Source: Undaria pinnatifida (Eukaryota; Sar; Phaeophyceae; Laminariales; Alariaceae). Taken from it: a DNA stretch of 64,000 nt. Location of the stretch: assembly GCA_012845835.1 (NCBI GenBank), contig JABAKD010000002.1:9322620-9386619 (forward strand), given 5' to 3'. The position numbers and the translations under genes are program-made. Below the pieces are notes generated by a model. That model did not search any database, had not been told where the DNA came from, and saw nothing but the letters and a program-made list of their open reading frames with translations. Positions 20,553 to 32,779 of this stretch are shown here, piece after piece (the stretch's first letter is position 1; each line of letters opens with the position of its first letter).

Positions 20553-20814
20553 CCTGCGCTTGCCACGTCTATATCAATGTAAGTACGTGCGCCTACCGAA
20601 ATTCAATAAACAAACGCACTGCTATGACCCCTACCGCAGTAGCATGTTTTTTTTTTTTCAGTAGTATTACTACGGTATTTTTTCGGCAAAAAATATGATG
20701 CCAACTTGGGAATATTTGTCTTGCCTTTTATTTTATCAACCGCTCCATACATCAAGCTCCGAAGAATAACTGGAGCGTACCTTTCAACACAAAAACTTTT
20801 GCGAGCCTCTCGCT

Positions 20815-20890
20815 TGGACGGCGGCCTTCGAACGAAGTGATTTGACCGAGATATGCGACAGCACTGCCCACTGAGCTATTCTGAATCACT
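20815..20890 (-). other. tRNA-like relic (SINE head or tRNA pseudogene)
   Basis: The minus strand reads AATAGCTCAGTGGGCAGTGC as an A-box region, then GTTCGAAGGC as a B-box-like region 35 bp later. Spacing and sequence fit a tRNA, but a full cloverleaf with 3' acceptor pairing is not convincing. Confidence 0.45.
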
Positions 20891-20894
20891 TGAC

Positions 20895-21050
20895 TCAGTA
20901 GCTCAATGGGTAGTGCTACTACAAATATATGTTAAACTATTAAAAAACCTTTCATAATGTAGTCAGCGCGCACGCTTGATGAAGACAAATATGAAGTCGG
21001 TGTAAATCGAATTCACGACACATAGCACTACCCACTGTCACTTGACTTAG
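20895..21050. repeat. Inverted tRNA-like heads
   Basis: GTAGCTCAATGGGTAGTGCTAC (plus, about 20899-20920) is mirrored by GCACTACCCACTGTCACTTGAC (about 21028-21049). On the minus strand this again reads as an A-box region followed by GTGAATTCGATTTAC. The block AGCGCGCACGCT inside it recurs at 22212-22223 next to a similar tRNA-like region. Confidence 0.45.
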
Positions 21051-21061
21051 TAACACTCACA

Positions 21062-22045
21062 GTGTGTGTGTTCTTCACATTAAACCGTTCTTCTAATCGT
21101 CGACATCCAGCACACCCAGTGTCCGTACTGATTCTTCACCCTAGAAGATCAGCTCTGTGGTCACAAGCTACGACACAGAGATAATGCATCGTAATGCATT
21201 CGACAACGCAATGTCATGCCCTAGTACTGGGTACGACAGGCACAACATACATACGTCAGCAACAGAAATACATTGGAAAAGAGAATACGAAATAAACAAA
21301 AACAAAAACAAAAACAAAATAATAATAAGAAAACAAATAAAAAACAAGGATAAAAATAAAACAAAAATGAAACAAACAAAATGAAGGGGAAATCGAGGAA
21401 ACAACCCAACCGGCAAGGAGAGCCAAAGCTCGGAAAAAAAAAACATGATGAAATAAAATGAAATAAAGTAAAGTAAAACCAGAATAAGATAATCCGAACA
21501 CGAGCCAAAAACCTGGACACGCAAGGAGGGAACAAAGGGGAAAAGAATACCCCAGAAAAAGAAGAAAAGTGCTACGTACCTACTAGTCGGCCTGGTACCT
21601 TGCTACCCTGTCTGCCATCTCCTTCCTGCCTTCGTCCACCGCGGTCTCCCTTCTATTCCTCCTGTTGCCCCCCCTGCCCCCACTCCCTTGGACGGCTTTC
21701 CTTCTACTCCTCCTGTTTCCCCCCCTCCCCCCTTTGTGCTCTTCTCATTAAACCAAAATACCTTGTAAAAGAGAGAAACAACGAAAGAAACCAAGACAAA
21801 ACAAACAAATTAATAAATAAATTAAAAGGGGAGCCAAAGCTCGGGAGATAGAAACATACCCCGAGCATGAGCCAAAATGGACATGCAAGGGGGAAAGAAA
21901 GGGAAAAAAATACCCCGGAAAAAAGGAAACAAGTAAAAGAAGGAAGACTGGGAGGGCCAGATAAAACAGGCTCGTCACCTACCCACCATGCAAGACTCCC
22001 TTCATAAGGATAAGAAGGGGAAAGAAAAAAAGAAAAAAAAAAAAA
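21062..22045 (-). mobile_element. LINE 3' UTR copy (5'-truncated)
   Basis: Runs parallel to 8470-9430 with few differences: (GT)n terminus, A-rich stretch at 21290-21470, the duplicate of the ORF-end sequence at 21590-21740, and CAAGACTCCCTTCATAAGG near 21990. It breaks off at an A-rich run (22025-22050) before any coding sequence. High similarity to copy 1 points to the same active lineage. Confidence 0.85.
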
Positions 22046-22204
22046 AAAAAAGTGAGTGTTATGGAATAAAACAACTAAATATGTTTTCCAGTTCGTTAAT
22101 TTATCATCACCGATTTCGTAAGAGCGATCTCCGGAGCTACCCTCTCTCCACGTACTACAGTTATTAGTACTCAGAAAAACACTATTAATAACAACTATCA
22201 TAAC

Positions 22205-22325
22205 CATTCACAACGTCTCCAGCGCGCACGCTCCTAAATACCAAATATGATCTGGGTGAGAATCGTACTCACGACCCATCCTATGTTGGTTAGCACTATA
22301 CCCATTGAGCCGAAAGGAAACGGGA
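22205..22325 (-). other. tRNA-like SINE fragment
   Basis: The minus strand reads GGCTCAATGGGTATAGTGCTAAC (A-box region) and GTGAGTACGATTCTC (B-box region), followed by a segment shared with 20950-21010 (AGCGCGCACGCT, AAATATGA). It probably represents a second tRNA-derived SINE family, distinct from the 5.1/16.2/19.0 kb family. Confidence 0.45.
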
Positions 22326-22329
22326 CACA

Positions 22330-22860
22330 GCAGCAGTGGTAGCTACGATAGGGCAAGCGCTCGGAGGCGGCCATGAAAACAGCATCGTCGGGAAGTAATT
22401 TAGATGTCAATCTGGAAATGACGCCAATTTGGAAACGTTGTCCCTTATTCATTCGTTCAAGCTCTACTTATGCCAAGGTCCAAGTAGCTCGGTTGTACAC
22501 CGTCCCCTCCAACAAAATCACTTCTCGCTTGTCTTGCTCAGCGTCTATCCGCGTTCACGTCGAGGTGCGGACTGGATACGGCAGGGCCAGGGGCGTTGGA
22601 GTCGCCTCCCGAAGATGGCGCTCGAACAAAGCTAATTGACTGAGAATTCCAGTTCCGAGAATTGCATGCTGATGCCGAGACGAAAGAAAAATCCAGACCG
22701 AATCCCCGAAAAAAAGAATCATCGTATACATATATATTTTATGTCACAAGCGCCCCCCGACCGCGTGACGGTGGCGTCTCAAACTCCCACCTACCTCTTA
22801 TGAAACCCCTCCAAAGAATATATGGGTCAGACCAACCGGGACTCTGATTTCCCCGCTCCT
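22330..22860. other. No recognised gene
   Basis: An 88-codon plus-strand ORF at 22373-22639 has no domain I recognise. The region could include the right flank of the tRNA-like fragment. Confidence 0.3.
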
Positions 22861-25800
22861 TTTTTCGGCGGGTCTATTTACCTCTCACATCATGAGGCAG
22901 CCTGAGCTTACAGTACTTCTTAAAACTACTGTGTTTGGACGAGGGCTGCAGAGACCACTTCAGCCCCTTGCCCTGCTTCACTTGAGCATGCCATAAAAGC
23001 CCCAAACTTCCATCATCCTGCGTGCTGGATTTGCTACTCAAAAGTACCTTGCGACGCTGACTGGGTCCCTCCCCCCCCCCCGCGATTTTTCCCGAGTGAA
23101 GCGCAAACTGATGGGTTCTCTACCGCTGCATCCTACCATCAACCGCAACTTGTTCACCGCTTCCGTCCTAGTGAAAACTCTCCAACCTCGCGACGTGGCC
23201 CAGACTGTCATTGGCGCCTCCCCTGGGAGATAGGTATGCATGTCAAGCAATTCCAGCAGAACTTCGAGGGCTCCCATCAACACCCCCCATCTCCCTCTCG
23301 TTGGACAACCGCGTACGCGTAATCGTGCACCCTGCTTTTTTTGTATCGCACTTCAACGCCACAAATATGATCTGCACTGCCGTGGCGATCAATCTGTTCC
23401 CGACCCCAACCTGTAGTCCTCCGCGCGAGAACGTTAGGCACTCTCGCGTCTTACAAAACACTGGGTGAACTTTGCCCTCCGCGTATGCCCACAGCTCTGA
23501 CGTTCTGCACAACAGAAAATAGGATACCGCGAGTCCCAACCTCATAACACGCCCACCGTCTTCCATACTCACGAGTTCCTGTCGGCGTTGCGATCAAAGT
23601 GACCACGACAGCGGTAATCTAACCGGTGCTTTCTTTTTTCACATGCCATGCGCCCGGTCCACTCCTTTCCCACAGCTGCTATCAAGCAATGCGACATTGG
23701 CAAATCCAATCCCGTGAGCATTTTGTGGAAGAAGTCGATTGTCGCTAAGTTGTTTCCAACAGTAGACTGTCAACTATTATGCACGAAACAGCGAGACGCC
23801 ATGAACCCGAGCAGATCAAACAACACTAGCTTGGGGTCAACGAGCGCGTGCAACCTCGGTTCTTTTGCCTTTATCTGTCCCTTAGTCATCCAGGTGTTCC
23901 ACTTCGATAGATAGCTTTTCTTCGTACCCTTCCCGACTGAATCGAGCGCAAGCGTTTCAATTAATCGCGCTACCTCGTCCTTGTGTCCTCCCTAGTTTTT
24001 CCCCGTTCATGCAGAGGCGTGTGCGAACAGCAGACACAGCAGTAGAAGCGAACAGTGTGGACACAGTAAAAGTGCATGCCGTATGCTGATCGAGGGACAT
24101 ACCCCCTCAGGAACGCGAATACGCCGGGCTGTGCGCCGCTCATCCTGTCTCACAGGCAATCATCATGCTCGCTGAAAATGTTCTTTGTCTGTAGTACGGC
24201 ATCGAAAGTCCCCTTACCCCTCGTTCTAATGCCTTGTTCCGACCAGTCGTCAGAGTTGGTGAGCTCTCTGACCTTGTCCACCAGAATCACACGAGACCAA
24301 CGGGAGTTACCATCAAGTAGGATGTTACGTACGCCGGGAATGTGTTTTGCAGTGTGGTTCCAGCCCCCCCTGACTTGGAGACGCCGGAGCATTCTCATGA
24401 GTAAGCATGCTCGTTTGACCCTCGCCGCTTCGCATCGAGAGACCCGAGATACTGCTGCCGTGTTGTCACTCCGCCCTGTCTCCTACCAGTTCAAGCAGGA
24501 CCCACGCGGTCACAATCATGCCCAATAACTCTAACAGGTTGATCGTGATACTACAGGTACTACACGTCTCTCGTCGATCGGCTTTTCTCTTAAGCTCTAA
24601 GGTCAGTTCTTTTGGCCAGTCGTATCTCCCAAAAACCTTCTTCTCGACGCAAAAATCGCCCACTGCCTCGAAACGGGGGTCGAGTAGGTAGTGCCTTTTT
24701 GCGGGTCTTTGAATCACCGTGTAGCAGGGGGCGCAAAGCGCCTCGCCTTCGTTTAGTAGTTCGTGATCGATCGCCCACTTCCAAAGAGAAGGTCAGCGTG
24801 AAACTCTACCGAGTCCTACCGTACGGTTCGGGTTTTGGCTACCTCCTGAGTTGTGCAGCCCGGTCAGCCGCAGCAACCTCCACACGAACTACCTGCCAGT
24901 CCGACCTACGTATCTAGGGTTCCACAACTTGCCGGCCATGCTAAGCTCGTCCCACGCCGTCGCTTCCCTCCTGCTCTGGGGCCATTGCTCGAACAGCATT
25001 CTCTTTATCGTTTCAATCTTTTCGCGCGGAACCGAGATTCTCATCGTGTTGGAGTTGATATTAAAGCCTAGCGCGTCTATCGTGGTGTCCTTGTCCGTGC
25101 TCTTCTTGGGTACTAGAACGGGCGTTACTCCCACCGTTGAACAAACACACGTGGTCTGAACCTAGAGAGGCTGACGCAATTAAGGCTGTAGTGTCGTCGT
25201 CAGAGTGCTGTACCCTACCTTGTAAGTAATGGTCGCTGTGAAGAACGGGTCGAACTTCCCCCCGTCGCTGTGAGATCTGACTTTGGCGTCCGGTGGTAAT
25301 TGTGTTGAGTTTCCGTCTTCCCAACGCTCGACTACTATTACGTGATCCATCATTTATTTCCTTCGTCTAACAACTGGGCTTGATCGATCGTGGTGTTGCA
25401 GTGCGCGTGTGCGGCCGTCGCAGACATGACGCCCAAGAACCTCGACCATCCGAAAGTCAAACGAAAATCAATTACTTCTTGCCCTCTTACGGTGTAGCAA
25501 AAAATGTGGGCTTTATCCGGGTCTACTCGCACGTTCCGAAAATCCTCTGGCACATGGGTCTTGCTCATCAGTGTCCTCTTTGGGTTTTTGTTTCATCGAG
25601 GCCCCACGAGTTCGTCTAGGAACTTGGGCAGCGCTTCGACACACAGGCGTTGGGGGACGGTATCGGGGTCAGCGTCTCCGTTCAGACCGCCTTTCTTTCC
25701 TCTGCTCTGCACATCGAACGAAAGATCATTGATTATCCGAAGCTTGTGCGTCACGACCGCTGCTAGCGGAGACTCTGAGATTAGGAATGTCGTGCGCCTG

Positions 25801-28800
25801 ACGTCTTGGGCGATTTTTTCCCCAAATTGCCGGCAAGTGCTCGGTGACCGTGCTGTGGTTTTCGTACTGTAATGCGCGCTCGAGATCTGCTCCGGATACT
25901 ACTGCGTCCACCGGCACCCCTCCTGTGACTATCATGACCAGCTCATCCACTGCCCCGAAGCCTTTCAGATCTCCGTAGTATCGCTGTATTTATACGGGTT
26001 CCGTCGGTGGTGACTACGAAGGATCCTCGTATCAGTGAAGCTACGTCTCCCACGACTCCTTTTTTTTCTCGGATAATGGCTGTGCAAGTGTTGGCAAGCT
26101 TTTATAACGGTTATTTTTCTTATGAGTCGAGGCCTTCTTGTCCAAGTCTGTCATTTTGAACGTGCCACTGCTGTACCATGCGTTCTGTAATTTTTCGACG
26201 GTGCGTCTCCCCATAGGGAAGCCGTGAGCATGTTGACCTGCCACTCTCCCGCGCGTCGACTGGTACCATCGTGCTAACTTCTGGCTGCTGTACAGGCGGC
26301 TCTACCTGTCCTTGCTTTCGCGGCCCCTCTGTCTGCTCTGATCTATGCATGTACTCAAATTGCGTGCTTTTTGCTTCTGTGGGGTATCTGCTGTACTGCA
26401 CGGGTGGACAGTCGTTCTAGTTTGAGTCTTCTACGCGATGGATGCTTTTCCAACTCGCGCGGAAGTAGGATATTCTGTCTCTATGCTCCTGCTGATCTGT
26501 GCAGTGGTATGAGAGTTCCGCATCACCAACATCTGTCCAGTTTGCGAAATAAGGCAAATTTCGTCGCTGATCACACAAAGCCTGCTGTTCTGTGCTGCTG
26601 TGGTGTTAGAGTGCCGCACAACCGATACCCGGTAGGTTCGCAAAACTTATAACTTGTGTCTCTGCTTACACAAAGCTTGCTGTTCTGTGCTGTAGTGTGA
26701 GATTTCCGCACCACCGATAACTGGTCAATTCGCAAAATAAGGTAATGTTTGCCTCTGCTCACACAAAGCTTGCTGCTCTGTGCCGTGGTGTGAGAGTTCC
26801 GCACCACCGAAAACTGGCCAGTTCGCAAAAAAAAACTAGCCTTCATCTCTGCTCACACAAAGCTTGCGGTTCTGTGCTGCGGTGTTAGAGTGCCGCACCA
26901 CCGATAACTGGTCGGTTCGCGAAAAAAATAACCTGTGTCTCTGCTCACACAAATCCTGCTGTTTTGCCTGTAGTGTGAGTTCCGCACCAACGACAACTGG
27001 TCGGTTCACAAAATTAGGCAACCTTTGTCTCTGCTCACACAAAGCCTCCTGTTCTGCGCTGTGGTGTGAAAAATCTACACCACCGATATATGGCCAGTTC
27101 GCGAAATAAGGTTACCTCACACAAAGCCAGCTGTTCTGTGCTGTAGTGTGAGAGTTTCACGCCACCGACGTCTGGTCGGTTCGCGGAACAAGGTAACCTC
27201 CGTCTCCGCTTACGCCAAGCCTGCTGTTTAGTGCCGTGGTGGAGAGTTCCGCATCGCCGATATCTGGTCGATTCGCGAAAAAAGGTAATATTCGTCTCTG
27301 CTCACACAAATCTTCCTGTTCTGTGCTGTGGTGTGAGAGTTCCGCCCCACCGATGTCGTCTATGCTCACGCCAAACCTGCTGTTCGGTGCTTTGGTTGCG
27401 AGTTCCGCACCACCGATATCTGGTCGGTTCGCGAAATAAGGTAACCTTCGTCTCTGCTGACACAAACAAGGCTTGCTGTTCTGTCCTGTGGTGTAAGAGT
27501 TTCGCCCCACCAATGTGTGTTCGGTCTGCGGAATAAGGCAACCTTCGTCTCTGCTCACACAGAGCCTGCTGTTCTGAACGTTGTTGCACCGGGGTTATCG
27601 GAAATTTGATTTCTGGGTTGATCTGACTTGCTGTTTCGACGCATGCGGGTTCTGCTTGCTTGAGTGGAACGCTTGAGCGAGACTGCTGCTGCAACTGCGT
27701 TTTTCTTCCCGCCGCTGCGATGGTTTCCCAGACTCTGCTTGAAACGTTCTGCTGTGTACTGCACTGCTTTTGTCTCTCGATAACTTTTTCTCGCCATGAA
27801 GCGAGGCTGGCGACATCGACCCGGGTACGGGTGCATTGCGAGGTCCCACGGACCTCTGGTCGTCTGCGAAGATAATATAATCCTCTCTTCTCTCGCCCCT
27901 GCCCCCCCCTCGGTCGGCCCTGCTTGACGGCAGAGCCCGTGCTGTCAGTGATTGCCGCTATTTCCCCTTTCCCCGCCGCCCCCGCCAGCTCGCACGTGGT
28001 TCCTGCTAAAGCGCACGGCGTTCGGCCGCAACCCTCGTGCTCCACCCCATCCTGTCCCCTCTGACCCTGCTGTCGCGGCTGGTTGCGTCTGATGCTGTTG
28101 CGGCGACGGCTGTGGGGTGGCGGGGGCGGCGGCAGCGCGTGCGCGACTGTCCCTGTTCCCTGGTCGTGTGAAAACAAACAGATGAGCCTCTCGCAATGGA
28201 GGCCACGCCACGAGTAGTCGCACATCCCCGCAGGCTCAGTCGAGTGTTGTATTCGGGCCATGAACGAAGTGACCCCCCCACCTCCCCCGGCTCGGCCCTG
28301 AGCGGGGGCTGCCAGCTGCCCACCCGTGCCTGGGGCTTCCTTCCTTTTTACCCTGCTCGCACCTGCTCGGCCTCCAATGTGCTGGGCGTTCCGCAAGGCA
28401 AGACCCGTCGCCCTCTTCCGCCAGCGCCCTTATTATTTTAGGTGGGGGTGACCATGCAACTCCCTGTCCCGGGGGGTGGCGCAGCGTAGGTGTGCTTCCT
28501 GTACAGCTCGCCACCTTGCACCGCAAGCGCTTTCATGTCTTCGTGCAGGCCGATGTTCATGTTTGACAGCAGCAGCTGTGGAACCTTTACCGCGTGCCCT
28601 GCGAGGGTGTTGGAATGGCGACGCATATACACCTCGACCAATCTCTGCACCTGCTCCAGCTCTGAGCGCAACGTAGCGACCCTCTGCCGACCCTCTGCTT
28701 GCATACGGGTGGAGCACCCTCTATCCCGTACTCTAGGGTCTCCATTTGGGCAGCTACGAAGGTGCGATTTGAATCTCTGCAGGCATGGCCCTTGGAGTCC

Positions 28801-29420
28801 TCCCTGTTGCCACAGGGGGGAAACCTCCTCGACCGCGAATTCGGACATGGTCTTCAGCTGTTATAACACAGCGTCGGAGACGTGGGCAACGGTATCGAGC
28901 ACGATCACCAGCGATCGTCAATATGTTCCCTCCGAGACGTGGCAGCCGTCGCGGGCGATGAACAATTTTGGCCCCTTGTTGGCCCGCCAAAGGCCAGCCG
29001 CCTGCTTGACGCTTGACTTTACACCTCCGGTGACTGTAGCTTGCTGTATTGCGTATTTCGTCGCGGATGCCATGCTGTGATTGTTGCCTCCTGCCGGCTG
29101 AAGGGCTGCCTGCTGAGACTGGTGTGCCGGCTGCGCCTGATGGTGCTGCTGGAGTTGTGGGTGCGCTTGATTGTTCTCGACGTTTGTCAGGCGAGCATCG
29201 ATCGCCTGTTGACTCGCCAGCAACTCCTTCAGGAGAGCCACGATTGCTGGGTCTGCTGCTGCGACGGCCAGGACGGGTCCCACGCCGTTACGTTGACGGT
29301 CGGCATGCACAGGGCCCACTGCAGCATCCACTCGCATCTCTCTCACCTCGATATGCCCGTGTCCCTCCCCGACTGGCCCGCCCGAGTTGGAGACGCCCAT
29401 GCTAAAAGTCTATCAATCTT
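22860..29420 (-). mobile_element. Tyrosine-recombinase retrotransposon fossil (DIRS-like)
   Basis: On the minus strand the order is a Gln/Pro-rich ORF1 (about 26100-29400), a reverse-transcriptase/RNase H-like part (about 24100-25950) and a tyrosine-recombinase part (about 22950-23640). The recombinase region keeps a core helix block and the stretch that leads into the HxxR-type catalytic region. The RNase H part shows the IPGV-type motif familiar from DIRS-related elements. A tyrosine recombinase instead of a DDE integrase separates it from Ty3 and copia. The terminal repeats are not delimited. The copy is broken, with many interruptions. Family assignment is by recognition of domain style and order. 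Confidence 0.6.
26440..27570. repeat. Tandem array of about 93-bp units inside the DIRS-like ORF1 region
   Basis: About twelve units carry the blocks TCTCTGCTCACACAAAG, GTTCTGTGCTGTGGTGTGAG, TTCCGCACCACCGAT and TGGTCGGTTCGCGAAATAAG in this order. Spacings measured at CTCACAC are mostly 90-94 bp. The unit length is near 31 codons, and the minus strand reads as a repeated Gln/Arg-rich peptide. The array sits between the ORF1-like and RT-like parts of the fossil. Confidence 0.85.
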
Positions 29421-30740
29421 AATGGGCACGCTGCTTGACCCCTTTCAATCCTATGGTGCTACGCGCTCTCGCTTCCCTGTGCCCCGGGCGGCCGTCTCTG
29501 GCAAGCATGGCAGCCCTTCTGTCGCTGCTGTCTGGGCTAACCTATTTTTTCGTCTCGAGACGATCGTCCAAAAATCGCCCGTAAAACCATAATTCCTTCC
29601 ACGCTTCCACAAACACCACTTAGCTACGCAAGTTTACATTTTCTTGATAGCATCATTCATTGTGCCGAGCAGCCACGCACGTTCGTGAAGAAAATCGTTG
29701 GTTTGGGGGGGGGGGCTACCGTAGAATCAGTCGGTACTAAATTATACTCCGGAGTAGATAATGAAGTCCTGAAAAATCTGATAATTTCCATGACCTGCTT
29801 CGTACTTTGTACTGCTCTAGAGAAGAAACAGTAGCTCAAACCATAATACGCATCTAATCTTGTCTCCTGTTACCCGTTCATGCTGCTAATTTCTCTAATT
29901 TTCTCTGGCACAGGTGCCGTGGTCATCGAGTTAACAGCGCCATCACGTGGGCGCTGAGGTTAGCCGGCGCTTCGTCACAGTGCCCCCCTCCTTCTGCAAG
30001 ACGCTGGTTGGGAAGGAAGGGTGCTTCTCCTCTTGTGGGGGCCTCAAGACATTACGTCGTACTCTTTGACGAACAGCCTGAGATGAAGAACTCGTACGCA
30101 CGAAACGCCACGAAGCCTTGCTGCAAAGACGCAGGCTGTTGTTGGCTCGGGGTGTGTAGGGGATGTAGTCTAGAGTGTGGTGCTTGTGAAACGTGATGAG
30201 CCACAACGTGTGGATGTGCAGCTGCACTCTCGTCAAAGGTGTTTATGGGGCAGTGTACGCAGCAGTTGTTTCTGAAGCGAGGTTGTTTTTTGGTCCTGCT
30301 TCCGTCCCGTTCGGATTTTTTTTTACTCTGACAGCAACAGCGGTTGAGCTTGGTATGAAGAGATACGTCTGATTTGTAAGTAATCTTCAGTTTTCGTTTT
30401 TCCTCGCATAATGTTTCATTTAACAGCACGCATATCGCGAGCATAGAATCCATTTGCTTTCCTCGCCTCTTGTTGCTGTTTTTTGCTGCTAAACAAGCCA
30501 TTAACCGCTCTTCTGCGACTCTTTAGCACATGTTACATGAAGGACGGCCCATGTCTCGGCCTGTGAACGTCGATTGGATGCCTCATATGGGCAGGGCGGA
30601 CGTCGAAATCGTCATATTACTTACCGCGCATAACATACATGTGATGGGCTGCGGCCTGGGCCGGCCCGCAAAATCGCGTGGGCCATCACGTGGGCAGAAT
30701 GAACTTCGCCATCGTCGTGTATAGCAACAACAGCAGTAGT
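29421..30740. other. No recognised gene
   Basis: No recognisable domain. A G10 run lies near 29705. The left part may contain the leader or terminal repeat of the DIRS-like fossil, but no repeat pairing was found. A minus-strand ORF of 149 codons (30052-30501) has no family signature. Confidence 0.3.
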
Positions 30741-30789
30741 AGTGCATATAGTATATTTATATACTCGGAGTGGTATTTTTTTGATTATA

Positions 30790-32165
30790 TATTATTTATT
30801 ATTTATTATACCACCCCCCCCCCCCGATTCCTCTTGTTCAAACGCCCCACCTAAAATCAAAATATTACATAGCAGTAAACACTACCAGCCAGCTGATATC
30901 ACCTCATTATCTTTCTAGCCATCCATGCCGAAGCTCCAACTCATTTCCGCCCTTCCCCCCCAACCTCCCCCGTTTTTTCTCCCCACCCAGTTTGTTCAAA
31001 CGCCCCACTTACAATCGAAATCGGCCAGAGTAAAAAATACTTCTACGCAGTTGATATCACGTCGTTATCTTTCTAGCCATCCATGACGTAGCTTTCATTC
31101 CTTTCCCCCCTCCCCCTTCAACGCCCCCTCCTTCCCCACCACCCGCACGATCGCCTAGCCTTAGCACCACGCGTAAAGCAAACCCCTTTATACATGATTG
31201 ATACGCGCGATCGAAGTATCACACACAACCTTGCAAAGATGAGCTTCGACCAATATCTTTGATATCACAGCTGGAGTGTATTTCAATATATGTGACCTAA
31301 ACCTCTTGAACATCTTCCCCCCCATCCCCCCCCACCCATCTTTTTTGTTCCCCGCTCTCTCTTGCTCAAACGCCCCACCTAATATCGAAATGCGCCAAAG
31401 TAATAAACACTTCCACGCACTTGATATCACCTCATTGTCTTGCTAGAGCCATTCATGCCGATGCTGCAATTCCCACCACCCCCCCCCCCCCCGCCCCCAA
31501 CGCCCCCTCCTTCCCCACCACCCGTACCATCGCCTAGACCTAGCACTACGCGTATCGCAAACCCCTACATCTATGCGACCTGAAGCCCTCCCCCTCCCCC
31601 CCACCTCCCCCCCCTCTCCCACTCCCAACCTCCCCACCCCCCCACCCCACCCCCACCCCCTCGAACACTCCGCCCTCTACTCACTGGTTGTACGACTTAC
31701 AGGATATACATGATAAACTGGTGCATTCTTTCCAAAACCGTCAGATTTACCCCCTTGAAGGATTCATAGTTTCCACGCATAAATTGAGCTGCCCCGCCCG
31801 TCCCACACCCACCCCCCCACCTTTTCCCCCCCCACCCCAAACCCTTTTGATTTAAACAAGGCCTCTAAGTCTTTCAAAACGCCGCCCTCCCCTCACCGGT
31901 TATTCGACTTACAGGATTCACTTGATAAACGGATACATTTCCTTCCAAAGCTGTCAGATTTTGTCCCCCTCAGAAACGGGTTTTATAGTTTCCACGCACA
32001 GACTGTGACTAACATCACCCTGTTGACCCTGATACCTACACTGTAGTTGCAAGGGGAGTCGCCGACCAAAGTACTCAATGAGGACACACAACCCGTAATA
32101 CGCGCGATCGGAGTATCACACACAGCTCGCTAAGATGAGTTTCGACGAAATCTTCGACCTCACAG
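30790..32165 (+). repeat. Poly-C modular repeat, copy b (long)
   Basis: Two module types alternate. Type 1 appears three times (about 30835, 31005, 31370): TCAAACGCCCCACCTAA, GTTGATATCACCTCATTATC, CTAGCCATCCATGCCGATGC, a C-run, then CCCCACCACCCGCACCATCGCC and CACCACGCGTAAAGCAAACCCC. Type 2 (31690-32040) is the GATAAAC...TTTCCACGCACA module of copy a. The hinge (about 32045-32068) and one arm (32080-32165) follow. C-runs of 8-14 bases are interspersed. No protein is encoded. Confidence 0.75.
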
Positions 32166-32399
32166 CTGGGTGCATTTTTATTTTCATCATAATATTTACT
32201 ACGGTATTATTTTATATTTACACGCTGATTTATAGATTAATAATTACATTTTTATAACTCCTTGAAAACAAAAAGAATAATATCAAAGTTGGTTGGATTT
32301 CGGTGAAAAATACACGATAATGGCTCGAAATAGTTTTGTACGGTTTACATATACAGTGCACCATAGGGAAGAGAAGGGATTATAAGGTTTAGCCTACGG

Positions 32400-32760
32400 G
32401 GATTGGCCCCACACCGTAGCAAAAACCGTTTAACGGGGAACCGCACCGAACCGCACCGTAGCATATATCACCACACCGATCCGCACCGTTTGATTTGCTA
32501 TATTTGAAAACCGAAACAAACCGCACCGTAAAAATCGATATATATATCTGAAAACCGCACCGTAGGATACCTAATTTTCGAAAACCGAACCAAACCGCAC
32601 CGTAGGATACCTAATTTTCGAAAACCGAACCAAACCGCACTGTAGGATACATGAAAACACCGAACCGCACCGTAGCATTTGCGATTTTAAAACCGTACCA
32701 AACCAAACCGTAGGATTATAAAATATTTATAACCGCACCGAACCGGACCCTAGGAAATTC
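32400..32760. repeat. CGGTGCGGTT degenerate array 2
   Basis: AACCGCACCGAACCGCACCGTAG units recur at 30-60-bp spacing, in the orientation seen in the main part of array 1. One unit of about 45 bp (CCGTAGGATACCTAATTTTC) is duplicated in tandem at about 32563-32640. Like array 1 it lies within 250 bp of a poly-C modular repeat. Confidence 0.75.
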
Positions 32761-32779
32761 GATTTGTTACCACTGCGCA

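Noticed and set aside
20815-20890. A functional tRNA gene
   Set aside because: A and B boxes are present but the acceptor stem and anticodon arm do not form a convincing cloverleaf.
26440-27570. Regular repeats as a CRISPR array
   Set aside because: The units are contiguous with variable sequence throughout and no conserved repeat/variable spacer split; the context is eukaryotic.
27302-28396. A 364-codon minus-strand ORF as a host gene
   Set aside because: It overlaps the 93-bp array and the Gln/Arg-rich ORF1-like region of the DIRS-like fossil, so it belongs to that element.
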